A DNA stretch of 64,000 bases from Thuidium tamariscinum (lineage: Eukaryota; Streptophyta; Bryopsida; Hypnales; Thuidiaceae): assembly GCA_947034885.2 (NCBI GenBank), contig OX344758.2:7256501-7320500 (forward strand), given 5' to 3'. The notes under the pieces are model-generated. The model searched no databases, was not told the DNA's origin, and saw only the letters and a list, made by a program, of their open reading frames with translations. Both the position numbers and the translations under genes were made by a program. Of this stretch, positions 47,814 through 60,024 are shown piece after piece (the first letter of the stretch is position 1; every line of letters starts with the position of its first letter).

Positions 47814-48219
47814 GAGAGGGAGTTGCCATGGTTGCACTAAAACCCTAGAGTGATAAAATCCAACAGCCCGACAGGGCAGTTCCACGATTGCAACAAAATT
47901 GCTGCACTGATATGGTCCGACGCCTTCACTGGAGAGTTTCCATGGCTGCAACAAACCGCTCGACTGAGATGTTCGATCAACCTGCGTAGGGAGTTCCAAT
48001 GGTCGCAACAAACCGCGAGGTCGATGCGACCTAACAAAGACATGATTGGAGAGTTTCCATGGTTGCAGGATACCACAAAACTGACATGGCCGGTCTATCA
48101 ACGACTCGAGAGTTTCCATGGTTGCATTTGACCGCTAGACTGATAAGCTCCAACAACGACTCTGGAGAGTTCTCGTGGTTGCAACCTTACCACTAGACTG
48201 ATTCAACTCCCGTAGCACT
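47814..48219. repeat. Minisatellite of about seven 56-60-bp units directly after the DHHC gene stop codon
   Basis: Seven diverged units begin near 47814, 47877, 47932, 47989, 48049, 48108 and 48165. Each opens with GAGAGTTTCCATGGTTGCA or a variant, followed by an ACTGATAAGCTCCAACAACG-like half. They fill what should be the 3' UTR of the minus-strand DHHC gene. Read on the minus strand the array is partly open (repeating QPWKL), but that frame is not the DHHC frame. Confidence 0.8.
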
Positions 48220-51200
48220 TCAAGGTGTTTCCTCTAAGAGTTTGGGATCATCCGTGACACGGGAGAGGGCACTCCTGGAGCCCAGGATGGAGTTCATCAA
48301 CCTTTGGTTGGAAACCATTTGGCGTTCCGAGGTGGCTTTGAAGCTGACGTCCAGCGGGCCGTTGTAGAAGAAGGAGCTCATGGTGCCCCTGTCTGGCGTT
48401 TCCCCACAGCTGGTGGTGGTGTCTTCAGACAGAAAATCGGAAGACTCCCGGAGCTCGGGGTGCCCGGATTCAGGCACGGTGGGGGAGGAGTTCTGCATCA
48501 ACCGCGCGTCCCGGAGCTCGGGATTCAGCTTCAGGATGTTAGCCTCCACTCTGGAACCGCTAGATACGGATTGCCCTGCACACACAAGCACGAAGATTAC
48601 ACGTTAAATTTGGAGGAGCGACAAGACTTCGACAACATCCAGGGAGCGAGGCCTGAAACGTAAATCTAACGCAGGAGACCCTATTTGTGCCACGATTCAG
48701 GATCCACCCTACTTATATATGCCGCGATTCATCCCTGGTATACGTTCCATACTTCCAAATGCACTCTATTTGTGCCACGATGTATCATTAGTGGACACTT
48801 CAAACAATCCAATGCACTCTACAGGTATAGAATAGCCACAAGGTTCACGGATGGTCCTGCAGATTCTACTAGCGCAAACCCTTCTATTGAAAGTACATCC
48901 AAGGAAGGCTTTTTGATTACTTTATTCCACTCCAAAGTGAGCATTCCCTTGGCAACCCCAAGATACAATTCGCAAAATGTGGTCAACACAGCGCAGGTTC
49001 AGGATTCAGGGTTTAGGGTTTAGGGTCCACTTACATCCAGGGCTGTCTTTGACGTCCGTCTGCACGGACGCCGCAGAAAACGTCACCCACGGTTTCACAT
49101 TCTCCTCCTTATAATCCGTGCCAAACACAGGAACTTGCACAGCAGGAGTCGCAAACCCCGGGGGATTCTTTAAGGAGAATTTGCTCCACGAAGCTTTACT
49201 CCAAGACTGGCTCAACCCCGCTGCATCACTCGTATCATCCCCACTCCCCCACGAGGCTTCATAGCCATCACTATTGACCGATGCTCGCAAGCCATCAATA
49301 AAATTCATCGCGGGAGGAGCTGGTTTCCCTTCCACAGGCGAGTCCCCTGCGCCTCCTCGGTAAAAGGACATCTCGTCGCCCGGGTACCGTGGAAACAGCA
49401 CTTGGGGAGGGTAAGACACTTCAGAAGGGTAGGAGGCTCTTGGGTCTCCAGAGAAGCTTGAGCTTCGAGAACGGTAGGGACTACGCGGTTCTTGTGACAG
49501 GGGAGTCAAGCCTACTTCTGCAAAAAACCCGAAAAAAGTATTAGTAACACCATTTTTGGAATGACCGAGAAGTCAAATTTCAAGGCAACGTTTGTTTTTG
49601 CAATCAGTTCTGTGAAGTCCATTCACCATATAAGTGAACTTCGATTGGTGCTCAGTGTAAAAACACTTAAATCAGACTACTGACATGTAGTCTTTGGCCA
49701 TCGATTTGTAGCTCAGCACAAAAATGCATGTATGCAGAATTTCAGACGGCGCAAGTGTCTAGATCGTTGTAGGGAAAAGCTCAAAGTTTAGTAGACTTTA
49801 GCGAAGAGTGCAAACCTCGTGGAGCAAACATGTCCCCATCACTGAGAGGGGTGATGCGGTCGCGCTTGCTTCTCGTCAGCGACCACAAGTCTCTTCTCAG
49901 ACCAGGACGATGGAACTTCTTGCGGCCGCGGTGGCTTGTCGGTGCAGCTTTAATCTCTCCACTGGAGCTTAAGCTGCTCTGGAAACTGGTTTCGGAGTCG
50001 GTGCTGAGAGTGAGCTCCAAGCCAGGTCTGTGGGGGAGCAGGATAGAGGATTTTTGACGAGCGCGCGCCGCGGCACTTGCAGCATCCGAGGTTCGCACTC
50101 GGGCCAACTTCCAGGGGTTCAGACCCACTGGGGCAGGTCTCTGCGATTTCATGTCGAGTAATCTACTACTTCTAGCCTTCCCTACTCCAACCTCTAAATC
50201 ACTCAGTGCCATTACAGTCTGCAATTCGACAAACAGTGTTGGTTAGATGACATACAGTACATCGCCGCTGCGAAATCAGTTCATAAACTGTGGATTTCTC
50301 TGTGATTTTTCTATCATTGCACACTTTCGGACAGTCACAATAATGAACTTCTGAACGTAAGTGCGGAGAGCAGTTTAGAATGACACTTGGGATGTTGGTG
50401 AAACTGTGTGGATGTAAGCACTTAGAATATTCAACTAACGAATGCATTGGAGAAACATTCCTTGATAATGTCCTTATTAAACCCGTGTTGCTGCAAGCAC
50501 CTACTCCCACATGTGGTAGCTTTAGAAAACGTTTACAAGATAGCCATGGGCATATCTATTACACATCATTTTGAATATAAATCATATAATGTTTTGCAAA
50601 TTTCAGTTATTCATGTACAAGACTGCGGACGGAATGTGGCTATACCTGATCTTGATCGACAAACATTCGCGGTGGTGTGCAGAATACAGTGCGTCTCCCA
50701 GCCAAGGCACCTGCTGAACTGTTGTAGCCACTGAATCCCGTTTCGGTGGACGTGGCTGGAGTAGTTGTGACGCTTGACAATCCTCCGGCTTCATCCCAGA
50801 GTTCTTGGTTCTGTTCTCTGACTGCTAAGATGTAATCATATGTCGTTATGCCCTGGAAAAAATGAGACCACAGAAATAGGTCGGGAATTTTTAGGACGAG
50901 GCATTCATCTTCTGACGAAGAGACAAGGACGGCGGCACCATTACCAAGGCGTAGTTTGTACCTTACAGGAGGAAGGAAGTTTAAAATCCAAGCAACGTCG
51001 TACCTTGTGCAGCAGAATAAGGTGAAAGCAAAACAGTTGAGTAAGGGGTGCAGTCGCCAGGAACGAGAGCAAAGTCAGAAATATCTGCAGACATTTGCAC
51101 AGAATTTGATTAATCAGGGTTTTATTTTCCAAGATAAACTCGCAGATTAAGGTAGAGGACACTAAAACCATTGCCAGTAACCTAATCCATGTTACCCAAA

Positions 51201-54024
51201 CCCACTCTCATCTCTGCCAATGAACACTTGGTTGGCCTTGAATTAGCAAGTTGGGTATAAAAAATCAGACTTGGCTAATAAAGCTTATGACCAGTAAGCT
51301 TCGAATTGGACATAAAAATTCATACTTATGCCTCCAATAAAGGTTTACAACCCCCCACTTTCGTAGAAAGTGTTGGAAGTTTGGAATCTAGTGGTGTGAT
51401 TCTTATTTTTATGATTCCATAAGAATGATCTCTAAGAAGTGATACAAGTTCGCTCTCTACAGATTTGGCTCTTGAACCCCACGAATCTCTCCACAGCTCT
51501 TCACGAACTAATCTCCCAATGATAGCAGAATTCCAACAAACTGGCTGAAATGCTTATTAAGGTCATTCAAATTGTATATGTTTTCCCTAGTAGCGCTCCA
51601 AATGGGTATTACGACTTCAATGATATCCCAAGGCACATACCAACACTCCAATGAAAGCCACACGAGGAAAGCTTCTGCCAAGGTTGTCAACGATTTCATC
51701 CTGGAAAGAAGTCTTGTTACTGAAGCACCGCACAAGCACCACGATGCCAACTGACCACTCGAGAGTGAGCTGCCAAAAAAAAAGAGTATATTAACTGATA
51801 AGACAGATTTATTACATCTGTAATCTCAGAGTAATAGAATATTCCAAACGACGAACTTATTACTCTTAAATGCAAAAAAAACAAAACTATTGTAAGGCTG
51901 AACCCAGGACTCCATAAGTAAGTTAATCACGTTGCTTACCATCAGTAGACACGTCACCATCAGTGCCACAAACGGCTTGTAATTTCTCGTGCCAACACAA
52001 TTATTTAGCCACTGCAATCAAGCACCGTAAATAAAAGCGCCTGCATTAGTCCCATGAACGGCAAGGACAAATCCAGAATCAATAGTACGAGATGTCAGTG
52101 AGAGTTAATGCGCGACGTAAAATATAGTTGAACATACCCGGCAGTGATGATCAAAGCCATGCACGCACTTGTCACATGCCCTGCAATGCTTGCTGTGCAT
52201 TGATATCTGCGCCCAAGAGTAACACAGTCCGGTGAATCCCAACAACCCGAACCACTAATCCTGCTACACTCAACCCTCCCGAATGACACACTCAGTGAGG
52301 TAACTGCAACTAATTGTTGATCCTACCTGTTTTTTTTGTTTTTTTTATACCTTCTACCTGTTTCTAAAATCGACTCCTGCAGATACTTGCCTAGTACGCA
52401 CAGCCTCTATCCACGAAAGCCGAGAAACGATTTTGAGGATACGTATTCTCAGTACTTTAATGAAGTTCATTCATACAGAGTCAACAAAATGCATTCAAAG
52501 AGAATCTAGAATCTCCTTTTGAATACCAGAAAGAGTAAACAAAAACTATGACAGTTCAATGTCAGGATCCATGTTCAAAGCCTTGTTCGGAAGATTCTAA
52601 GTGCCGTTACCATAATTGCACATTCGCTGCATCTACTCAGAATCTGTCATGTTATATACGTATATGATTAAAAAACTTATCAACACGCATAATAAGATTG
52701 CTGATAGAAGTCCGTTGATAATGTCGTTGGAGAGGGGTGGTTGGTCTAAAAACTGGTCTTTTGATGTCACAGAGATATGCTATAAAACTAGTCGGATTCT
52801 GAGAAATCAGATTTTTGTATTTGAAGCAAAGTGGATGATGGAAGGACGGCAACAAACCTCCGCATCACAAATGCTGCAATAGAGAGACTGCTCATCCGGG
52901 TCAATTTCATCCGGTTCTCGTTTCCTCTTACAACACGACTTTTCGGCCAAGGTGTCCGTCAGAGGCTGGCACCCAGTGTCGACGATGGGTTCATAGCCCT
53001 CCTCTTGCGTGGCCAGAAAATTCTTGAGCGTTTTCCTCGTTTCCTCCACTGGGCTCGCTGGTTTCGTGGGGTTGTACTTCTCCTGAGCTCGGTGCACACC
53101 TGGATCCGCAGGGTCAATCCATGTGCACGCTATGTAGAGCGAAAATACTGTAGCCACCTGCACACACACCAAGTGCAGAGCGTCAGACTTCGTCACAACA
53201 CTGAAATGGAGCCATTCCTTCACAACACGGACATTGAAACATTCCTTCACAACACTGAATCTAAGGACTGTCACTCATGTGTCATTCGCTAACGTACCAG
53301 TGGAGTGAACACGCCGATGATCACGAACTTCAGTGTTTTTGTACCCAGAAACGGAGCAAAGAACACGTAGAACGAGAACGCCAACGCAGAGAATACCACA
53401 ATTGCCACCGTCTGCATCACACAGAAATCAAAAAATCAAAACCAGCACCCATTGGATACAATTCAACCTAACTCATGTTTATGTAGAAACCGAAAGTCTA
53501 CGAGATGCTTAAATCGTTCGGGACCTGATTCCACCACCTGATACTGACTCCTGTCACCAACAGCACCTCATCTCCTTCAATCAACATTCTAATAGCGAGT
53601 TCGGTGTAAGCATAACCAGGCTAACTTGGTTGGTGTCTGGCCACTGATCTTTGGATAGAAATCAGGGCGTCTACTGTCTCTTTAATAGTGGTACACACGA
53701 CCTCTCAGTGTTTAAATGATTGCATAAGAAATCGTCCAACTGATAGTTGAGAAAACAGTTTGATCTCACAAGAGTTTGGCTCTTGGGAGTAGCACTTGAA
53801 GTGAACTCTCCAGTGAACTTTCATAGCGAGTGATCTCCCCATGAAAGCAATCTCCATCAATGATCGGTTAAACTGCTGAAACAGTGTCCACAATGAAGAC
53901 GACTTCGAACAGAAGGCCACAGTGCAATTCTAAACACCCGACTACAGTGCAATCAAAGGCTTCTCCAGAACAGAGCACTTGCCTGGAGAGGATGGAAAGG
54001 AGGTTGCCAGCCATGACTTCGCAT
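48220..54024 (-). CDS. DHHC-type protein S-acyltransferase (11 exons, 751 aa)
   Basis: Membrane palmitoyltransferase that moves acyl groups from acyl-CoA through the DHHC cysteine to protein cysteines. Exons, minus strand: 54024-53983, 53411-53298, 53157-52858, 52206-52138, 52011-51940, 51769-51641, 51084-51004, 50852-50646, 50218-49816, 49517-49035 and 48575-48220 (2256 nt). The N-terminus MRSHGWQPP matches the plant KHGWQLP class (as in Arabidopsis At1g69420). Membrane segments lie near residues 15-35, 40-62, 188-213 and 237-263. The cysteine-rich domain has YCSIC, then [11 protein letters not shown] and DHHC at about 171-174, followed by WLNNCVG. The TTxE site reads TTYD. The conserved NPWKLAR and SAAARAR stretch and a long Ser/Pro tail follow. 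Intron 1 has a GC donor (CAG|GCAAGT); the rest are GT-AG. The 3' flank is a minisatellite. Confidence 0.93.
49008..49026 (+). repeat. Short telomere-like TTTAGGG run in a DHHC gene intron
   Basis: GGGTTTAGGGTTTAGGG lies in the intron between exons 10 and 11, a few bases from the donor of exon 10. It is two and a half plant-type telomere units, too short to be an interstitial telomere. Confidence 0.6.
51165..51535. repeat. Intronic repeat copy 3 (DHHC gene, intron 6)
   Basis: Same order of blocks: TTGGTTGGCCTTGAATTAGC, AGCTTCGAATTGGACATA, GGTTTACAACCCCCCACTTT, then GATTTGGCTCTTG. Same orientation as the other copies, inside the intron between exons 6 and 7. Confidence 0.6.
53515..53865. repeat. 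Intronic repeat copy 4 (DHHC gene, intron 1)
   Basis: Contains GACTCCTGTCACCAACAGCA, CTGATCTTTGGATAGAAAT, GTCTACTGTCTC and GAGTTTGGCTCTTG. It lies in the GC-AG first intron, same orientation as the other three copies. Confidence 0.6.
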
Positions 54025-54059
54025 TGTGCGCTGTCCTGGTCTTAAATCCGAGTAGTATC

Positions 54060-54800
54060 AATTCCTTCTTCCAACCCTTCTGTAGTCGCAAATGCTCCCA
54101 ACATATGAGCACCCTGCTTTTTTCTCTAGCCACGCAATCATCCAACAAAGAGTACCCTTACTACGTCCGCGCTAGCTTTCCTGTAATCCTGAAGAGCCGC
54201 ACCTCCACATTGCCATGGCCGCCCACTTGATTTATCACCTACGGACCCACATTGGGATCCGAACCTTTCACCTGCGCAGGTCCAAAACGTCCACTTTCCA
54301 GAGTCCAGAACTCACCACCTGGTTGGAAGTCCAAAGTATCCACCTAGCTTCCACCTGCTCGCACTTCCTTGCGAGACCCACAACCGACGTCCTTCCACCT
54401 ATACTCCGCCCTCGAAAGCCGAGTGCGTCACTCCTAAGAAGCTCCCCGGATCACCCCAATCTCTGACTGTCCTCGCCTTCCTGTTTTGGCCCAACAAGGT
54501 CGATCTAAACCCGTGTTCCACAGTGAAAGCTCCCCTTCACACCAATCCAGCTTGCGACGAAGAAATTCCAACGGCACCACTCACATCGTAACTAATCTAC
54601 GCAGTCTCTCTCTCTCTTTCTCTCACTCTCTTACCTCCCCCGCCCAAGCTCTGCATTCACCGACGACTTGAGCTAGGTAGCTCGCAAGCAAGCCATCACC
54701 GCGACGAAGCAAGTGATTACCGGCATGGGCACAGAGATTGAGCTACACTACATCCCACTTCGCTCTCCACTCTAGAAGAACATTACACCAGCTCACAAGG
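54060..54800. promoter_or_regulatory. Probable 5' UTR and promoter region of the DHHC gene
   Basis: GC-richer, CpG-containing sequence upstream of the DHHC ATG, with a CT-rich tract at 54606-54650 (GA repeats on the gene strand). Plus-strand frames here lack family resemblance and splice logic. (GA)n tracts are common in plant 5' UTRs; the assignment is by position. Confidence 0.4.
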
Positions 54801-55098
54801 CAATGCAACGAGCTAAGTTACTAGAGATCCAAGGGTTCGTCGCCGACTCTGCGCGCACTACCCGAATTAATCTGCAACGGTTTCGACACGTTTCGCATTC
54901 AAATCTTCGTTCGATCAGGAAGCTAGCAATGCCAGCGATCATCACCGTTACGAATTGAAAGAGGCAGACCAACTGAGCTTGATTATGATTAACTTATTCC
55001 ATACAAACAATGGATTCATGAAAGGGATCAGCTCGGAAGGGGATCGATCGAATGCACTGGCCTGGGGCCTAGCTAAGCTCCCTTAGTTGGTACGTCCG

Positions 55099-55894
55099 CT
55101 AGCTAGCTGCAAGTTCTGCAACGGTCTTGAAGACGGTCCGCCGGTCCGTCCGGCCCTTGCTTCCGTTTGCAAGGCCCCCTCGCCCTGGCTTCATTGCCAC
55201 GTTCCGATCAGAACGTGGACCCAGGCGAATCTTCGCGGGGGACTGGGCTAATCCTCGTTCGTACTTACGTTACTAACTGAACTTACTACTTTCGTAATTC
55301 CTAGTAAGGGAACTCACTAATCCACTGATTAGTGAGGGTTAAGCTTCACTTACCGGACACTCCAGTACTGAGTGCCCACCTGTCCCACCGCCCCACCATA
55401 AATCCATAATAATAATAAGAGGGCTGGCTGCTGTGGTGCAATTATGTTTCATAATTAATAACTTACCTCATTTCGGGGGGTTTGTTTCTGCTGAGCTCTG
55501 AGTGCCTGGGCCGTGTGCAGCTTTTGCCAGAGGAGATGCCCGTGCAGGAAGCTCATGTAAAGGAGATGCTTCACTAATTAGATAATTAATTTAGTTAATT
55601 CAGGGGAACGTAGTTGGTTGAGTCTCTGACTCTCTGGCAACTGATTAGTTGGTCTGATAGCTCTGATAGCTCTGATAGTCTGATCAATCTTACACTTGAA
55701 GTATAGTGGCGTGACTGGCGTCTGGATTCTGTAACTTAAGTTCCATGATGGAGGCGTGAGCGGGGTTTCAGTTGAGTGGTGTCAAATTAATTGAAAGGCA
55801 ATGCAATTCAGTCGTCCAGGGTGGGTTGGTAAGCTTACTTGGTAGCCAGTCCCTTTCCCAGGCCGCTGGTGGCTGCCTGCTGGTGGCTCTGCAT
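55099..55894 (-). CDS. Candidate small basic protein, three exons, 94 aa, unrecognised
   Basis: Three exons fit together on the minus strand: 55894-55839 (donor CCAA|GTAAGC), 55551-55467 (acceptor TTTACATGAG, donor GAG|GTAAGT) and 55242-55099 (acceptor TTAGCCCAG, stop TAG). The total is 285 nt, in phase throughout. The product is Gln/Lys/Arg rich with a central stretch FLHGHLLWQKLHTAQALRAQ and an RGGLANGSKGR motif. I do not recognise it. It lies upstream of the DHHC gene on the same strand, so the exons could instead be 5' UTR exons of a longer DHHC transcript, with this as an upstream ORF. Confidence 0.4.
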
Positions 55895-55972
55895 CTTATT
55901 TTCTGCAATGAAATTCCGTTTCATTTGAGTTCAAAAGGAATTGATTGATTGAAAGGGAGTTATGTATAGGGC

Positions 55973-56080
55973 AATGCCCGAGGAGGAGGGCGTTATGGGA
56001 AATAACGGGCCGACAAGGAGGGTGGAGCCCCAGGAGGAGGCCTGTTATTTCCCATAACACCCGATGACGAGGAGCTATTG
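55973..56080. mobile_element. Small GC-rich hairpin element
   Basis: GGGCAATGCCC at the left and AGCTATTGCCC at the right frame a strong internal stem, GTTATGGGAAATAAC against GTTATTTCCCATAAC. It looks like a tiny MITE or its remnant, upstream of the candidate small gene. Confidence 0.5.
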
Positions 56081-56277
56081 CCCGACGTAAATCACAAGCA
56101 GATGATGACAAATGGAGGATGAGAAATTCAAGTCGGATGAGGAATCCGTAATCCCTAATTATGTAGGAAAACCCGTGCAATTGGGCATTACGCTGCAAAA
56201 GCTTCCCGAGGAATGAATGGGGAAGTCATTGGGAGTGGTTTACGACCTCACGGTGCCTCAAAGTCATAGTCATAGTG

Positions 56278-56608
56278 TAAGGTAAGAGGTCTTATAATGG
56301 ACCACCCAAGGGCTAAAACAGAATTTCAAGGAGGTAAAACTTTTATAAATATTTTTTAGTAAATTTTCCTTGAAAGACAAGTAGAATTGACATCTAACTC
56401 AAGTCGTTTCATATTTTTTTGAGCTTTGTGGAATTAGTTATCAAATTCTGAAGTTGAAAGGGCATAGGGCTCTAAAATGGTGCCCTAGCTAAAATGTACA
56501 TTGTCAATATATTGTTGAAGGCTATGAAAAAGCAACATGTAAAAATATTATACATTTAAGGTAGGTCACCATTTTAGAACCTGCTTCATTTAATAGCCCT
56601 CTACCTTA
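56278..56608. mobile_element. Simple 327-bp TA-flanked MITE, clearest member of its family
   Basis: Ends are TAAGGTAAGAGG and CCTCTACCTTA, with an internal CTCTAAAATGGTG against CACCATTTTAGA inverted pair. The flanking TA suggests a Tc1/mariner-type target. Related pieces lie at 1955-2240, 5994-6645, 10230-10760, 11990-12049 and 56686-56880. Confidence 0.65.
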
Positions 56609-56685
56609 TGAAGTAGTTGAATCGACACCATGAAGCTCATTGTGGGACTTGAGTGTTTCAAATTTGTTGGGGGTTATAAGATAAG

Positions 56686-58250
56686 AGGCTCTAAAACTGC
56701 TCATTTAAGGTCCACTTTTATCATGTATTTTCTTAGATGGTAATATTTTCACTCATTTTTCAGTCAAAGAGAAATAAACGAAGAAGCTAACACAAGTTGT
56801 TTCATAATTTTTAGAACATTTATGAATTACTTATGAATTTTTAAACAAAATATGGCATAGGTCCCTATTTGTGATTCATAGGTCTTGAAAATTGACACAT
56901 GCTTAGTTTTTTTTAAACCCAGTTTTATTCAAAACTAGCATTGCAATATGTAAAAAAGTAATAGAGATAGTTTCTAAATGCGACCCTTTCTAAAACTAAA
57001 TTGAATGCTTGAATCAATCATTATTTTAGATTTTTTATTTAACATTTGTAAGAAGGTAGTTGGACCACCAATTCTTATTTTGAACAAAATAAGTAAACAC
57101 TGATCCACTTAGTTAGGAAAAAATCCATTGTGGCTCTTAAACCACCCATTGAAGAATATAAACCAAATCTTATCACGCTCTAATATATTCAAGAGTCCAT
57201 TTTCCCACAAGCAAGTATCCATTTCACAATTCTAAATGCCTCTCCTATAGATCACTGTTTTTTGTTTGTGTTTTTCTTGGAGGGATGGTGACCATTGAAA
57301 ACCAAAAGGAAGATCATTGTTGGTATTGAATCCCCCCTTCAAAGATCACTTCAATTCAATCACTTTCTCTAATATCACATTTTCAGGGGAAATTAGTTTC
57401 AGAATCCAAATCATTATTCGCACTTCCTTTGCAATAAAATCTAGTTTCATTTGTTAAAAAAAATAACTCATTATTCTCACTATTGTATCAGGTCATCTTC
57501 AATGCACTCCAAAAATTGCCCCTCCAAATTTTTTTTGACATTTTCACTAGTTTGTAATTAAAACTTGAATAATTTCTATCAATAGAGGTGCATTACAAAG
57601 AGTCCTTCGAGGAGGTACCAAAAAAAATCAACTTTAGACATTGGACACTGAAAAATAAAAACTCGTTAGAAAACAAAAATTATAGAAGCTTGGAAAAAAT
57701 CATGGTTATTATTGCACATTGCACTCCAAATTACAAAATACCTTTATTGACATGACAAAATGATAGAGATCTATTTTGCATTGATAAAAAGTCCAACTTC
57801 TTTGCAAGTAATAATCTACAATGGAAACACCTAAATTGTAACAAGCAATTCATCATAGTTAGAGACTTTTATCCTAGGAAAAAAATATTTTTGTACTATT
57901 AGCAATAAAAAATCATGAATTTTTCCAAAAGTAGAATTTTTGAATATGACATGTAATTTCTATGAATCTTCAAAGTAGAAGCTCCTTAGGTCATTCAAAC
58001 TGTCATATAGCTAGATCCAAAACCAAAATTTCAAAAAATCGACAATCATCTAATTGTAAATAAGTACGTGGACAATTTAATGACTTTTGAGGGACACCTG
58101 GGGGGACACCTTAACAAAAGTCTTAGAATTCACAAATAATGGGTGTGAATATTGTGAAAATTTAGGTGGTGAATGTTGTGAATATATTGTAAAAATTTAC
58201 TGAAAGAATTGGATAACTTAGTGGCTCTAAAATTTATATATTTTATATTA
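56686..58250. other. AT-rich spacer with a partial MITE copy at its start
   Basis: 56686-56880 carries AGAGGCTCTAAAACTG, GTTGTTTCATAATTTTTAGA and ATATGGCATAGG from the TA-flanked family. The rest is featureless. Confidence 0.4.
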
Positions 58251-58253
58251 GAA

Positions 58254-59234
58254 TTAACCTATCAATGCCTAAAGTCCAAATGTATCTAAAACCACCCTTG
58301 TTTTTCAAGCCTTATAAGTCTACGTGTCACAAAGGTATGAAAATCTCAATTGTACAATCTTATAGTGTACATCATATTGTAGTTGATGTGGATCAAATTT
58401 AGAGTCATTTGACTACATAGATTGCAAGATTATAATATTTTAGGGTTGAAAAAGATGATAAAAATTTCCTAGAAAGACATTCAAAGGTGAAATTTGATTT
58501 CTAAACCTATTCAAATGAAAAATTTCAAACTATAAAGTACTTTGAAATCAACATACAAATACATTGATGAAAAAAATTTCATTCAATTGACTTATTGTGT
58601 TAGCAAAATGACTTTGAAACGTCACAAAAATAGCAAAAAAGGATGCAAAAATACATCTATGGCTGAACCTCCTTCTACTAAAATGTTACTCAATCACTCA
58701 AAACTTCTTGGGTTGATAAGAAATTTAGCCACATAAATTAGACTAGAATGTCCAACTTTTCAACAAAAAAAATTAGAAATGGATACTGTATGAAGAAGAA
58801 ACAAGCTGCCAAAGTTCATTGTAACCCAAAAATGTATGGATTTTAAATTTTGAATTGCTCCCAAACATTCAAAGAAACTTGGATTGTAATGAAAATTTCA
58901 CCGCAATAACAAGATTTCTTTAGGAATATAATCCAAGAAATTTTATTGAAAATAAACATTAGATCATGAAGGAGATACAAGCCTTTGAAGTTACAATCAC
59001 TAGTTGTAGTTTGGTAGACTCAAATTGAACCTCTAAACTTTGATTGGCTCCCCAAAACTCATTATATCTTGAATTGATTTGAAAATTTTACGACAAAAAG
59101 TAGATTAGTATGTGCAGCTTTTTCAACAAGTTTTTATTGAATTTGGACCTTGGATGCAAAAGTTATAGGACTTTGAATTGGGCTGCTTGACTAAGTGAGG
59201 ACACTTTTTGTCCCCTTAGATAGTGAGAGGTTAA
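58254..59234. mobile_element. Possible TTAA-family element, worn ends
   Basis: The left end is TTAACCTATCAATGCC and the right end is TAGTGAGAGGTTAA. The sub-terminal hairpin GAGGACACTTTTTGTCCCC resembles those in the 5.3-kb and 13.9-kb copies. The boundaries are tentative. Confidence 0.4.
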
Positions 59235-60024
59235 TTGTAAAGTAATAACAATGTATGATTTGAAGCTGGAGTTTGAGGAAAAGACAAGACAAAATTTCTT
59301 ACATGGCAATACTAAAACTAAAGTTCTATAGAGTTTGGTGCTATATTTATTTTCTACTAAAAGATGGTGATCTATTAGTGATCAATCCCCATTTCCAATC
59401 AATAGGCTGTGTTTTTTTTGTTAATTATGGTGTAATTCCCAAAACAATTCTCGCATAAGAAAGAATTTAGGGTCCAAGAGAGGCCCTACAAGGATCTTGC
59501 GAGCAGATGCTCTAGGCTTGAATTTTGAGCTGGGCATATTGTCCATGGAGACCTTACAAGGTTACTTTCAATCCATGCTGGAAGGCTACCATGCTTGAAT
59601 TGGAAGGTGTGGGTGATTTGACCATGATGACAGTTGTGGACTATTGGATGCACAGTAGTCTTTTTATTGCATTTATGGCTGGATGGGTCTTTTTTTTAAT
59701 CTTAAATAGAGCATGGTGGTATATGGAGGCCAATATTTTAGACTATTTAAATTACAAGTGCTGCCAAGTATAGCATTCATGCTTCCAAGTACATCTGCTT
59801 CTATTGGTTGCACCCCTTTCTGTACGTGTACTGCCAATGAGCTTGTATTGGTTACATCCTTCTCTAATCTTGTTGACAGTAGACGTGGCACTAATGTTGA
59901 CCACTACCAAAATTGACATGTAAGCATGGCAAGCTCACTCGCCTTGACCGCACAAGGCCTCTCCTGGACCCCAAATTCTCTCTAATCTATACCTTAAGAC
60001 AAGTTGTTTGTTTTGTTTGTTTTG
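59235..60024. other. Spacer, somewhat more complex from 59.46 kb
   Basis: Frames at 59525-59773 and 59713-59916 lack domain motifs and splice support. No element ends were found. Confidence 0.35.

Noticed and set aside
47805-48119. Minus-strand frame with repeating QPWKL
   Set aside because: It is read-through of the 58-bp minisatellite, beyond the DHHC stop codon and in a different frame.
52831-53292. 153-codon plus-strand frame across DHHC exon 3
   Set aside because: Antisense shadow of a clearly conserved exon.
53979-54671. Overlapping plus-strand frames upstream of the DHHC gene
   Set aside because: Pyrimidine- and Ser-rich translations with no family resemblance. The region is better read as 5' UTR and promoter of the minus-strand gene.
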